The position numbers and the translations under genes are program-made. Positions 54,701 through 59,890 of a DNA stretch of 64,000 nt are shown one piece after another (positions within the stretch are counted from its first letter, which is position 1; each line of letters starts with the position of its first letter). This DNA is from Meghimatium bilineatum. Its lineage: Eukaryota; Mollusca; Gastropoda; Stylommatophora; Philomycidae. The notes under the pieces were generated by a model. It was not told where the DNA came from, searched no databases, and was given only the letters and a program-made list of their open reading frames with translations. The stretch lies in contig CM067302.1 of assembly GCA_034231615.1 (NCBI GenBank), positions 14,364,990 through 14,428,989 on the forward strand. Reading direction: 5' to 3'.

Positions 54701-55962
54701 CTTATCATAATGCTAGGCCTAGATTTACATTAATTTCTATATATCATATGATATTACCTTTAAAATCTCTGATATTTCATTATTTAAAACTCATCTACGA
54801 TGTCTATATCGGTATTCCACAAGTGCCGCCATTTTTACACAACATAATTTCACGGAAACGCTATTTTTAGTCACATTATTTCAATGGGTATACCCATTTT
54901 TCTGATCTATCATAGCGCTTTCCGCCCATGTGCTGCCGCGGCCCGAAAGGGGAGCAAAGAATAACAACACTGTTTACCTTCCATGCATGTCGTAAAAGGC
55001 GACTAAGGAGGTTATGGGATGGAGTTGGCTGTCCCATCCCATATAGTGTCAGTGACCCAAAGCCATGCTGAAGTTGGATGTGTCATACCGAAAGGCGCAG
55101 ATATCGCAGCAATGCTCTAAACCATGACAACGCATTCTGTTCTCTGGACTACATCCTGTTATCTGCAGGAGTTTGGGAACGAACGCAGAAGAAGCAGATA
55201 GCACTTTCGACTACTGTCGAAATTGGTCAGCAAGGTTCTGTAACGGAAATTCGACTGTCGCCGAAATTGGTCAGGAAAGTGTTAATTAGTGTATACTAGG
55301 GTTGCCAGAATTAGGCCACTTTATGGCCAGATTTCACTAAATTTTTGCCAATTTAAAGTGTCAATGATAGTTTGAAAATGCCATTCTGCCATATTTTTTC
55401 TATTTGTCAATTAGAAAATGTAATAAAAGTTAGGAGTGGTCATTTTTGGCAATATTTTACTTGAAATTTTATGTAAAAAAATGTATTTAAACACCCTGAC
55501 AACCCAGGGTATATTCAATACTGGCAATGTGAAACATGCAATCTTAAATGTTTCTGAAGTAAGTTTCTAACATAGTCTCTCAGAATCTGCACATGCCCAA
55601 GTGTTGACGGGCCGAAAAGGGGAGCAAAGAATATCAACTCTGCGACTTGCCATGAAGGTAGTAAAAGGCAGCTACGGAAGTTTTGGGGAATAGGGATGCT
55701 GCCTCACTCCATAGAGGATCAAAGTGATCCAGAAGTTGAAGTTGGATGTATCTGACCAAAAGGTGCAGATGTAATCAATGTGTAATCATGATACAACACA
55801 TTCCTTCTTTATTCAACATTCTACAGGAGTTTGAGAATGAGTGTAGAAAGTGAGAGAGTTTGTGTTGATTTTATATTAAGTTTTATTTTCTGACTCCAGA
55901 ACCAAGGCCCTAAACCAGAACTGAAAACCAAGAAATCAACGACGATGCAGCTGACGGTGTAG
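30644..55962 (+). CDS. MRPL39: 39S ribosomal protein L39, mitochondrial (nine exons)
   Basis: CDS joined from 30644-30719, 31880-32074, 32840-32979, 40718-40817, 43913-43974, 47383-47643, 51291-51365, 53037-53087 and 55900-55962: 1023 nt, 340 codons plus a frame-consistent TAG. mL39 is a structural protein of the mitochondrial large ribosomal subunit, with a fold related to the N-terminal part of threonyl-tRNA synthetase. The first 30 residues have several Arg and no Asp or Glu, as expected of a mitochondrial targeting sequence. Conserved family blocks seen in order: RKKRIDLFEKEKQRQLAL, NKYLSTPFNCAMH, ALALVNGEPWDMHRPL, ILGHVLETALEDKYYVEL, SGSFVYDADL, YRMGDHIDMSSGPFI, RVQGLALPSQL and LRPRAAKI. 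Length is close to that of vertebrate MRPL39. No stops or frame breaks occur in the exons, so the gene appears functional. Assignment is from remembered family sequence; boundaries are from splice signals and frame. Confidence 0.92.
30720..31879 (+). other. MRPL39 intron 1 (holds a LINE fragment)
   Basis: GTAAGT...TTGCAG. Contains unassigned AT-rich DNA and a family Y LINE fragment (31315-31720). Confidence 0.85.
31315..31720 (+). mobile_element. LINE family Y C-terminal fragment
   Basis: Reads NKQLEDRIDAF, NMKKELLREIKIRQIKYFGY, then RARGRQRYKWESNITRW and a TTGATGATATAA remnant of the 3' tail. Same family as 25085-25690 and 39339-40106. 5'-truncated. Confidence 0.75.
31880..32074 (+). CDS. 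MRPL39: MRPL39 exon 2
   Basis: 195 nt after TTTGCAG, ending ATGC|GTAAGT. Encodes residues 26-90, including NAEVRKKRIDLFEKEKQ and STPFNCAM, the start of the conserved N-terminal domain. Phase 1 on both sides. Confidence 0.92.
32099..32325. repeat. 21-bp tandem array in intron 2, about 11 copies
   Basis: Unit TTGTGCCATGTATTTCTTTAA. Being 21 bp, it keeps frames open and yields false 7-residue repeat proteins on both strands. It begins 25 bp after the exon 2 donor. Confidence 0.93.
32840..32979 (+). CDS. MRPL39: MRPL39 exon 3
   Basis: 140 nt after GTTTCAG, ending AATAAT|GTAAGT. Residues 91-137, with ALALVNGEPWDMHRPL and ELNFVHFEEEDP. Ends in phase 0. Confidence 0.92.
32984..33440 (-). mobile_element. 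LINE C-terminal fragment beginning at the exon 3 donor
   Basis: Minus strand reads HSMERLIAEGRVN and then MGRGRPR, followed by ISSCGRSTRPES and a CATGATGAC-type tail that ends within a few bases of the exon 3 splice donor. A + strand relative at 53330-53660 contains the same LIAEGRVN and ISSCGM blocks. Decayed. Confidence 0.65.
33540..33800. repeat. two short arrays (about 30 and 24 bp)
   Basis: 33540-33640 repeats GGCTGTAATAGGTTTGCAA. 33700-33800 repeats TAGGTTTCCATCATATTTCT about five times. Confidence 0.75.
33985..34800 (+). mobile_element. RNase H LINE 3' part (second family)
   Basis: Reads ICSNYEAEITALEVAL (catalytic E), IFTDSMSALQALE (D), then WIPGHSNTPGNDKADRLAKI (H and D). The first RNase H motif is missing. 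After a stop and a frameshift it continues as CRLCTHPYETVDHHLFEC, a C-terminal zinc motif, then KWNTLYGTKQQL and HTMALGQRA. A 3' tail with GACCACTGGGTCAGCAACC follows. 3' ends of the same family occur at 42690-42925 (minus) and 60372-60435 (minus). Inactive. Confidence 0.8.
34870..35080 (-). mobile_element. LINE C-terminal fragment
   Basis: Minus strand reads LVWVGHVMRHKSLSKIILQV and DNIKEWS, the same C-terminal tail type as 28790-28945. Truncated at both ends. Confidence 0.55.
35085..36070. repeat. 32-bp tandem array, about 30 copies
   Basis: Unit GTGATTTATCAATTAAGTAA then TCTGTAACAAAA. Variants are TATAAATT for TATCAATT, one copy lacking four bases at about 35420, and two with AAATTGATTT. 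Related to the 28-bp array at 40107-40690 on the other side of the nested insertions. Confidence 0.93.
36109..39338 (+). mobile_element. piggyBac element, 3.23 kb, TTAA-bounded
   Basis: The left end is TTAACACTTACGAGACGGGA (36109). The right end, read inward from 39338, is TTAACTCTTAACAGACATGA. These terminal inverted repeats agree at 16 of 22 positions. Both ends coincide with TTAA, the piggyBac target. The flanking LINE joins seamlessly across one TTAA, as shown by the empty-site relative at 25548. It contains one transposase gene. About 600 bp of AT-rich DNA follows the gene before the right end. Confidence 0.9.
36615..38722 (+). pseudogene. piggyBac transposase with one intron and two in-frame stops
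   Basis: Exon 1 is 36615-36733 (acidic, Ser-rich N-terminus starting MDISSDSSQSS). The intron is 36734-37164 (GTAGGT...TCACAG) and exon 2 is 37165-38722. The DDE domain (DDE_Tnp_1_7 type) shows the three catalytic Asp contexts: IAIDERMVRNKG, VYFDNFYTS and DYNKYMKGVDKSDQL. A C-terminal Cys/His zinc motif (NCKLCY, RCKVCDTYLC) precedes the stop at 38720. In-frame stops lie at 38258 (TAA, just before DYNKYM) and 38414 (TGA). There are no frameshifts. Total length of about 558 codons is normal for the family. The element is therefore recently inactivated, unless the stops are assembly errors or read through. Confidence 0.88.
39509..39881 (+). mobile_element. SINE-C, AGAAGA-tailed insertion
   Basis: 373 bp inserted in the LINE fragment, flanked by AATAAAAATCA (39498-39508) and AATAAAGATCA (39882-39892), 10 of 11 identical. 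Ends ACAGAAAGAAGAAGAAG. The body does not match SINE-A or SINE-B and has no recognised ORF. Confidence 0.65.
40107..40690. repeat. 28-bp tandem array, about 21 copies
   Basis: Unit ATGATTTATAAATGAATTCT then GTAACAAA. Differs from the 32-bp unit at 35085-36070 mainly by loss of four bases and by TATAAATG for TATCAATT. Ends about 30 bp before exon 4. Confidence 0.92.
40718..40817 (+). CDS. MRPL39: MRPL39 exon 4 (GC donor)
   Basis: 100 nt after TTCTACAG. Residues 138-170, AFWKTCSFILGHVLETALED and YYVELCSFPPPN. The only donor that keeps the frame is AATG|GCAAGTA, a GC-AG intron. Using the GTATAT four bases downstream would bring in a stop early in exon 5. Confidence 0.88.
41030..41536. mobile_element. 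TTAA-type MITE (piggyBac-like), 507 bp, copy 1
   Basis: Ends are TTAACACTTTGC in inverted orientation, with TTAA at 41030-41033 and 41533-41536. No ORF. Near the right end the sequence TTGCTGAYCAA...GCTAGTCGAAT is present twice, a subterminal direct repeat. Relatives lie at 53828-54454 (inverted) and 54496-55284. Non-autonomous. The terminal bases are similar to, but not the same as, the piggyBac element in intron 3. Confidence 0.82.
41687..41712 (-). mobile_element. AGAAGA tail of an unidentified minus-strand element
   Basis: Reverse strand reads TCTGAACGCAGAAGAAGAAT, the common SINE tail. The body to the right is not recognised. Confidence 0.4.
41817..41979 (+). mobile_element. SINE-B copy
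   Basis: Complete copy from CAGCCGAAGACGGATGTGTT through GGACTACATCCTGCTGG to GAACACTGAAGAAGAAGAAG. Same family as 12187-12343. Confidence 0.78.
42048..42422. repeat. 102-bp direct duplication with an inverted arm
   Basis: ATATTTAAGTCTGATCACTT and 82 further bases repeat with a period of 102 bp (42221 and 42323). TAATTACTAATTGAGTTATA (42050-42087 region) is the inverse of the end of each copy, so the block can fold back. Confidence 0.75.
42424..42680. mobile_element. SINE-B (minus) followed by diverged SINE-A (plus)
   Basis: 42424-42525 is a minus-strand SINE-B lacking its AGAAGA tail. 42527-42660 matches the SINE-A head (GGTTTGAAAGGGGAACAAAG) and its central hairpin region, diverged. Confidence 0.6.
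42690..42925 (-). mobile_element. 3' end of the second RNase H LINE family
   Basis: Minus strand reads CRLCTHPYETVDHHLFECPA, then KWNTLYGTKQQL and HTMALGQRA. Nearly the same as 34560-34750. 5'-truncated. Confidence 0.75.
42935..43420 (+). mobile_element. SINE-A head fragment and diverged SINE-A 3' part
   Basis: 42935-43010 carries AAGAGGAGCAAAGAAT and CCATGCATGTTG. 43225-43420 carries GTTGGCTGTCCCAT, ATTGCAGTCAAGCTGTAAAC and ends AACAAATGCAGAAGAAGAAG. About 210 bp of unassigned DNA lies between, so these may be one split copy or two. Confidence 0.6.
43423..43697 (+). mobile_element. SINE-A copy inserted in the tail of another SINE-A
   Basis: Head GCCCGTGTGTTGCTGGGGCC, tail ATGGATGAAGAAGAAGAAG. 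It is flanked by AGAAGAAGAGTC on both sides, the left copy being the tail of the preceding SINE-A. Central hairpin present with one mismatch. Confidence 0.75.
43913..43974 (+). CDS. MRPL39: MRPL39 exon 5
   Basis: 62 nt after CTCTCTAG, ending CTCAG|GTATGA. Residues 171-191, SSGSFVYDADLKVGDRPFTQ. Completes the codon split at the GC donor. Confidence 0.9.
43985..44145 (-). mobile_element. LINE C-terminal fragment
   Basis: Minus strand reads GKPYKRWVTEIKDSMK and VSRELFYHCL, matching the KARGRPCKRWNTEIKEA...ISREL end of the LINE at 14935-16385. It begins about 10 bp after the exon 5 donor. A + strand relative is at 58150-58465. Confidence 0.6.
44275..44720 (+). mobile_element. RNase H LINE C-terminal remnant split by a SINE body
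   Basis: FRLRTGHNRLKMG, then after 44340-44495 KFGIRDYDM and CGQSAE, match the LRLRTGHNRL...CTCGQAAQS end of the LINE at 2-1373. The split is caused by the SINE body shared with 27375-27505, which ends in a T-run. Confidence 0.6.
44795..45215 (+). mobile_element. LINE post-RT fragment
   Basis: VTKVKYLGTMLTIEGRCSSE, then AKSAFRKMRTIL and TEMWFLRRMMKIPWTANKTN and RGRQSKFLGHVLK are typical C-terminal RT-linked motifs. Several stops and shifts. Relative of the minus-strand copy at 29875-30320. Confidence 0.7.
45260..45545 (+). mobile_element. LINE C-terminal fragment
   Basis: RRWTYIEHLLRINENRLPTT, then ALKWVPDDKRKRGRPRETLA and FLPYVP: a diverged relative of 13395-13680, without the AACAT tail. 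Confidence 0.6.
45550..46965 (-). mobile_element. LINE post-RT fragment split by a TTAA element
   Basis: Minus strand from 46965 reads SFIFLVATYGCETWAINK. After the insertion at 45912-46840 it continues KDKEQ-like, LNVEEGWLVNT, HRKLKYFGH and MNIRGKN. The tail ATGATGATAATC at about 45585-45600 is in reverse. Decayed. Confidence 0.6.
45912..46840. mobile_element. TTAA-type non-autonomous element, 929 bp
   Basis: Left end TTAACCGTTAGGCCCCT; right end, read inward, TTAACCTTTAGAGCCCT; 14 of 17 match, and both start with TTAA. Higher GC near the ends than in the middle. No transposase motif found; possibly an internally deleted piggyBac. Different family from the 41030 MITE. Confidence 0.7.
46968..47235. 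repeat. 42-bp tandem array, about 6 copies
   Basis: ATTGTCTCTTTATATAACAG, then GAACATTGATGGATGGATAG, with variable GGAT counts. Followed by ACGTCCAACAACAA repeats to 47345. Confidence 0.88.
47383..47643 (+). CDS. MRPL39: MRPL39 exon 6
   Basis: 261 nt after AACTTTAG, ending GTGTGTGCA|GTAAGT. Residues 192-278, including LSYEELKFERLDVP, VHEMFADNRFK and YRMGDHIDMSSGPFI, the most conserved C-terminal block. A second copy of the donor lies 38 bp downstream. Confidence 0.92.
47636..47720 (+). repeat. 38-bp tandem duplication containing the exon 6 donor
   Basis: TGTGTGCAGTAAGTACTTTT and the following CTTTCTTTGTCCA are repeated with a period of 38 bp. The second GTAAGT is at 47682. Confidence 0.9.
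47768..48130 (+). mobile_element. diverged SINE-B followed by diverged SINE-A
   Basis: 47768-47915 matches SINE-B (GAAGACGGTTGTGTCGGGCT to AATGAATGTTGAGGA). 47916-48135 matches SINE-A from the CATGCATGTTGTAAG block to GAGAACAAACACAGAAA. Confidence 0.65.
48264..48776 (+). repeat. 171-bp tandem triplication of SINE-B
   Basis: Three copies, starting at about 48264, 48435 and 48605, each AACTGATGTCATCAGCCGAA to GAATAAGTGATGAMRAAAAAG. Copies differ at only a few bases. A fourth start (AACTGATGTC) begins at 48777 and then diverges. Looks like a SINE-B plus flank amplified in tandem after insertion. Confidence 0.88.
48790..51285. other. MRPL39 intron 6, unassigned AT-rich part
   Basis: About 2.5 kb without recognisable gene, array or known element. 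Short ORFs look random. Possibly old elements beyond recognition by eye. Confidence 0.45.
51291..51365 (+). CDS. MRPL39: MRPL39 exon 7
   Basis: 75 nt after CATCATCAG, ending CAACTAACT|GTAAGT. Residues 279-303, IHTIESQTFGKLHRVQGLAL. In phase 0 on both sides. Confidence 0.9.
51450..52125 (+). mobile_element. diverged SINE-A split by SINE-D
   Basis: 5' half 51450-51588 (TTGAAAGGAAGAGCAAAGAA, CATGCATGTCGTAAGAG). 3' half 51988-52125 (GTCATGCTGAAGTTGGATAT to GAATACTGAAG). The insertion between them is at 51589-51987. Confidence 0.7.
51589..51987 (-). mobile_element. SINE-D with 13-bp target-site duplication
   Basis: 399 bp flanked by perfect AAAGTCATGCTGA (51576-51588 and 51988-52000). On the minus strand the 5' part has GTGGGTCTCACCAATG and a GATGACATGCC inverted repeat; the 3' part reads QRAEHLWECPTCCEAS, a LINE C-terminus. 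The 5' part alone recurs at 56562-56700 and 60849-60985. Confidence 0.8.
52300..52595 (-). mobile_element. LINE family Y C-terminal fragment
   Basis: Minus strand carries the NMKKELL, IKIRQKKLFW and RLGRDKIV blocks and the CTTGATGAAGATGA tail. Interrupted or truncated at 52598 by SINE-A. Confidence 0.65.
52599..52765 (+). mobile_element. SINE-A 5' part
   Basis: GCCCATGTGTTGTCCGGGCC to GTCGGATGTGTCAGGC; 3' end missing. Central hairpin (ATGGGATGG ... CTATCCCAT) and the GGGTC-AGT-GACCC stem are kept. Confidence 0.75.
53037..53087 (+). CDS. MRPL39: MRPL39 exon 8
   Basis: 51 nt after CTTTCAG, ending AAAATT|GTGAGT. Residues 304-320, LHSWTYDTILRPRAAKI, matching the conserved HF.IWDKLL.RSRK end of the family. 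Confidence 0.88.
53127..53215 (-). mobile_element. SINE-B fragment
   Basis: Minus strand CCAGCAGGAT and GGAAATCTAGTAGGACCATT... blocks to GGGAGTTTGAGAATGAACG; 5' part missing. Confidence 0.55.
53330..53660 (+). mobile_element. LINE C-terminal fragment
   Basis: Relative of 32984-33440: TTAATAGCTGAAGGCAGAGT, then SGMSTCPESQ-like sequence, ending GTCATATGATGATAATT. Decayed. Confidence 0.6.
53828..54454. mobile_element. TTAA-type MITE copy 2, long variant
   Basis: Starts TTAACACTTTGCTGACCAAT and runs inverse to copy 1 until about 54215. It then continues with unrelated sequence containing a short duplication (GCATGTAATATATTTTG twice) and ends near GGTCAAAGTGTTATA, a decayed inverted end. Confidence 0.65.
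54496..55284. mobile_element. TTAA-type MITE copy 3, split by a SINE-A
   Basis: Starts TTAACACTTTTCTCACCAGC and ends GTCAGGAAAGTGTTAA. Same order of internal sequence as copy 1. A SINE-A (54923-55199) sits inside. Confidence 0.8.
54923..55199 (+). mobile_element. SINE-A copy nested in MITE copy 3
   Basis: 277 bp flanked by AGCGCTTTC (54914-54922) and AGCACTTTC (55200-55208), 8 of 9 identical. Head CGCCCATGTGCTGCCGCGGC, tail GAACGCAGAAGAAGCAGAT. Both hairpins are largely kept. Confidence 0.85.
55598..55850 (+). mobile_element. diverged SINE-A
   Basis: CCGAAAAGGGGAGCAAAGAA to GAGAATGAGTGTAGAAAG. Lies just before exon 9. Confidence 0.6.
55900..55962 (+). CDS. MRPL39: MRPL39 exon 9 with stop codon
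   Basis: 63 nt after CTGACTCCAG. Residues 321-340, NQGPKPELKTKKSTTMQLTV, then TAG. A poorly conserved, basic tail is usual for this protein end. The acceptor and frame fit; the exon itself is too short to prove by similarity. Confidence 0.78.
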   Translation, partial: NQGPKPELKTKKSTTMQLTV

Positions 55963-56293
55963 TAGATAATTCTATGGACTATATTCAAAGGAGAAGATTT
56001 CAGTTGTAAACGTGTACTGTACAAATATTGCTCGTTATTGAAAAAATGATACGTGCTGTTTATGTGTGTTTGGCATTGCATCACTAATTTCCAATGTCAT
56101 TTGAAGTATGTTGATATAAGATGTGCACATCATTTCTGTTTGATGTATCTTGAAGATCATATGTTTGTATAAGTTTTGTACTAACCTGTATAAGAAAGTT
56201 CTAAGACTATTTGATTTGAGCAATGTTTAACAAATGAAATAGTAACAGGAGAAATCACTGCTCAAAAGTCACCTGAATTGAATTAGTGTACTC
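55963..56293 (+). other. MRPL39 3' UTR (end not defined)
   Basis: No AATAAA is seen before the SINE-B that follows; the first AATAAA is inside that SINE at about 56325. The real polyadenylation site is unknown. Confidence 0.4.
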
Positions 56294-56448
56294 TGCTGAA
56301 GACGGATGTGCCGGGCCATTGGTACAAATAAAACGGCAACATTTCCATTGTCTGGATTACATCCTGATGGAAATCTAGTAGCACAATAATCCTTATAAAA
56401 GAGAGATCCAGCGGGAGTTTGAGAATGAAGGCTGAAGAAGAAGAAGAA
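56294..56448 (+). mobile_element. SINE-B copy
   Basis: CTGAAGACGGATGTGCCGGG to AATGAAGGCTGAAGAAGAAG. Contains CAAATAAAAC near its start, a possible polyadenylation signal for the gene upstream. Confidence 0.75.
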
Positions 56449-56561
56449 TTAGTGTGCATAGTGGCTGTGTCATATGGCTAGTACACATGCTTTAAAAATC
56501 TGAACTGTGTACTTCCTTTAAATGATGAATGTCCATTTCAAACAAAGTATCTGAATGTGAT

Positions 56562-56710
56562 TGCATCTGTGGGTCTCACCAATGGCCCAGTAGACAAACC
56601 CCCCCCCCCCCCCCCCCCCCATGCAACAGTAAGTCTTAGTAGATGACATGCCGTTATATTGAGGCTCTCTTATGGAAGCTTTGTAGCATGTCATCTATAC
56701 ATTTATAGAC
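56562..56710 (+). mobile_element. SINE-D 5' part with a 22-C run
   Basis: TGTGGGTCTCACCAATGGCC, then a run of about 22 C (56599-56620), then ATGCAACAGTAAG and the GATGACATGCC inverted repeat. The other copies have a short ACCAACC in place of the C-run. Confidence 0.6.
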
Positions 56711-57420
56711 CTCTCTTAGAATAGGCATTGTACTAAGCCGGAAGCTGAAATCTCATGGGTAATAAAGAAAGCTCAGAAAAACCACCCAACTACACATAGG
56801 AAGTAAGAGCTAATCTTTTGCAATTACTGGAGTTCTCAAACAAACATACCGGTAAAGTCTTTCTGAAGATAAAAATACAGACAGAAAACAAGCAATAAAT
56901 ATAATAGTAAAATCAGAAAATTGTCTGTTCTCTGTTTATGTGAATTCTTCTTGAGTCAGAAAATTGTCTGTTCTCTGTTTATGTGAATTCTCCTTCAGTA
57001 AGAAAATTGTTTGTTCTCTGTTTGTGTAAAGTCTTCTTGAGTCAGAAAATTGTTTGTTCTTTGTCTGTATTCTTCTTGTGAAATACCTCATGGTTGAAAC
57101 ATTGATTTACTCTGTTTTTGTAATTTCATGTTTATTTTTCCATGTTTCTTAGTCTGATAGTCTGTAAGCAGTAAAAAAAAAACTCCCATGTGTTCTGTAT
57201 GAATACCTTCTTGGTTATATAGTTTCTTTGCAGTTTCATTCATTGATTGTAATTTATTTTAAAAATCCCACAAATTACACATAAAGGTTTGCTACTGTGA
57301 TGAACTTGATCTTTTCTAGAAAGTAGTTATTGGGGGAGGGAGAGGGTGGGTGGGCTGAAAGTTAATATCAAATAAAATTGGAATTTTTTTATACTTGAAT
57401 TTGTTTTTATTTGTGTGGAG
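56711..57420. other. spacer with a short AGAAAATTG repeat
   Basis: 56915-57070 has four diverged copies of GTCAGAAAATTGTCTGTTCT. Nothing else recognised. Confidence 0.5.
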
Positions 57421-57423
57421 TAT

Positions 57424-57926
57424 GATTTGTGTGGATTATATATGTGAAGAATGTTGTCAAATTTACAACCTGTCATTTGTGTGGATTATATATGTGAAGA
57501 ATGTTGTCAAATTTACAACCTGTCATTTGTGTGGATTATGTATGTGAAGAATGTTGTCAAATCTACAACCTGTCATTTGTGTGGATTATATATGTGAAGA
57601 ATGTTGTCAAATTTACAACCTGTCATTTGTGTGGATTATGTATGTGAAGAATGTTGTCAAATCTACAACCTGTCATTTGTGTGGATTATATATGTGAAGA
57701 ATGTTGTCAAATTTACAACCTGTCATTTGTGTGGATTATATATGTGAAGAATGTTGTCAAATTTACAACCTGTCATTTGTGTGGATTATATATGTGAAGA
57801 ATGTTGTCAAATTTACAACCTGTCATTTGTGTGGATTATGTATGTGAAGAATGTTGTCAAATCTACAACCTGTCATTTGTGTGGATTATGTATGTGAAGA
57901 ATGTTGTCAAATCTACAACCTGTCAT
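57424..57926. repeat. 50-bp tandem array, 10 copies
   Basis: Unit GTGGATTATATATGTGAAGA, then ATGTTGTCAAATTTACAACC, then TGTCATTTGT. Two unit types (TATA/ATTT and TATG/ATCT) alternate in blocks. Copies otherwise nearly identical. Confidence 0.95.
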
Positions 57927-58145
57927 ATTCTGTTCTTCAACGTGGCACTGGTTTGGAGCGTCAAGATAATATAGAGCTTCTGGCTTAAAGGCAGCAGATG
58001 CCTGGCTAGAGCCTTGATTCACCACATTGCAGGAAATCAAATTAATGAACTTGTCTGGCTAATGAAGTACAGAACAATATGATCTCTGCTATGGTGAAGT
58101 CTGATGGATTGTTTGACTGATGTGAAGAATGGAGCCAAATACCTA
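57927..58145. other. unassigned spacer
   Basis: No gene or element recognised. Confidence 0.4.
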
Positions 58146-58149
58146 CAGC

Positions 58150-58465
58150 GAGGTTGAAAAATAATGTAACAATAAAAGACAGAATCAGGTGCGTAAACAT
58201 CAGAAGACTAATAAACACAATGCCAATCCTGGATTACATAAGAATACAATAGATTAAGTAGCTTTTCGCATGCTTCCAGATTACCATGTCCCTCAAAATG
58301 CATTACTATACAGACACGATGGTTACAAAGCCAGGGACAGACCTTGCAAATAATGGATTACAGAAATAAGAGTCAACGAAAACATAGATATATGAAGCAC
58401 ACAAAAAAAACCATCTCCAGAGAACTACCTCTCACACTCCAAGGCATAAAGGGGTATAAAACGAA
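58150..58465 (+). mobile_element. LINE C-terminal fragment
   Basis: KARDRPCK, a stop, then WITEIRVNENI and PSPENYLS-like sequence match the end of 14935-16385. Decayed. Confidence 0.55.
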
Positions 58466-58835
58466 AAGAAAGAAGATTGTTGCAAAATAATCACAGCAAC
58501 CGCCTTCCCCCCATCCATTGTATGAAGTTGCACATTTTCAGACATGCCCTGTCTGAAGTTGCATTAATTCAAGTTGTCGTTAAAAGTTTACTCTGGAGAG
58601 TACATTGGAATTCTGTTATAACAACGTGGTTCTAATCGATGAAATATGGATGGTATAAAAGATATTCGTTGTATACCAGTACAAACAATAACGAATAAAT
58701 ATAATTAGGAATTTTTAAAATTATTGTTATATAGGGAAATTTGTTATAAAAGGATGCTCTATAATGGATGCACTTCCACCGTATTCTGTCCAAAATTAAG
58801 GAGAGGTGATAGAATGTTGATGATGTCATGATCAT
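58466..58835. other. spacer with possible pogo/Tigger-like remnant
   Basis: 58600-58750 has TTCTGTTATAACAACGTGGT and later TTGTTATATAGGG, reminiscent of mariner/pogo-type non-autonomous elements. No clear ends. Confidence 0.3.
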
Positions 58836-58837
58836 TA

Positions 58838-59780
58838 TTTCATGTTGTCATTATTTCATGTTGTCATTATTTCATGATCATAATTTCATGTTGTCATTAT
58901 TTCATGATGGTGCTGATGTATTAATGGAAGTCATGATGTCATGATCATAATTTCATGTTGTCATTATTTCATGTCATTATTTCATGTTGTCATTATTTCA
59001 TGTTGTCATTATTTCATGTTGTCATTATTTCATGTTGTCATTATTTCATGTTGTCATTATTTCATGTTGTCATTATTTCATGTTGTCATTATTTCATGTT
59101 GTCATTATTTCATGACGGTGCTGATGTATTAATGGCAGTCATGATCATAATTTCATGTTGTCATTATTTCATGTTGTCATTATTTCATGTTGTCATTATT
59201 TCATGTTGTCATTATTTCATGTTGTCATTATTTCATGTTGTCATTATTTCATGTTGTCATTATTTCATGACGGTGCTGATGTATTAATGGCAGTCATGAT
59301 GTCATGATCATTATTTCATGTTGTCATTATTTCATGTTGTCATTATTTCATCACGGTGCTGATGTATTAATGGCAGTCATGATGTCATGATCATTATTTC
59401 ATGTTGTCATTATTTCATGTTGTCATTATTTCATCACGGTGCTGATGTATTAATGGCAGTCATGATGTCATCATTATTTCATGTTGTCATTATTTCATGT
59501 TGTCATGATTTCATGTTGTCATGATTTCATGTTGTCATGATTTCATGTTGTCATGATTTCATGTTGTCATGATTTCATGTTGTCATTATTTCATGTTGTC
59601 ATTATTTCATGTTGTCATTATTTCATGTTGTCATTATTTCATGTTGTCATTATTTCATGTTGTCATGATTTCATGTTGTCATTATTTCATGTTGTCATTA
59701 TTTCATGTTGTCATGATTTCATGTTGTCATTATTTCATGTTGTCATTATTTCATGTTGTCATGATTTCATGTTGATGTTT
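58838..59780. repeat. 16-bp array (CATTATTTCATGTTGT) with a longer spacer unit
   Basis: About 45 copies of CATTATTTCATGTTGT or the CATGATT variant. Interrupted five times by GGTGCTGATGTATTAATGGC then AGTCATGATGTCATGATCA, giving a higher-order layout. Open frames here are artefacts. Confidence 0.93.
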
Positions 59781-59789
59781 TGATAGTGT

Positions 59790-59890
59790 TGATATCAAGA
59801 TGGTGGTTAGTTAGTCGTTGGAATATGATCATTGCACTCCAGACATGTCCATAAGTGCTCTGATCTCTACTCGAGTTTATCCACCATTAC
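59790..59890 (-). mobile_element. 3' end of an RNase H LINE
   Basis: Same as 13966-14050: CACTCCAGACATGTCCATAA and the preceding TTAGTTAGTCGTTGGA. Truncated by the array that follows. Confidence 0.6.

Noticed and set aside
58941-59783. Cys/His-rich repeat ORFs (ISCCHYFMLSLFHVV)
   Set aside because: Translation of the 16-bp array in several frames; not a metal-binding protein.
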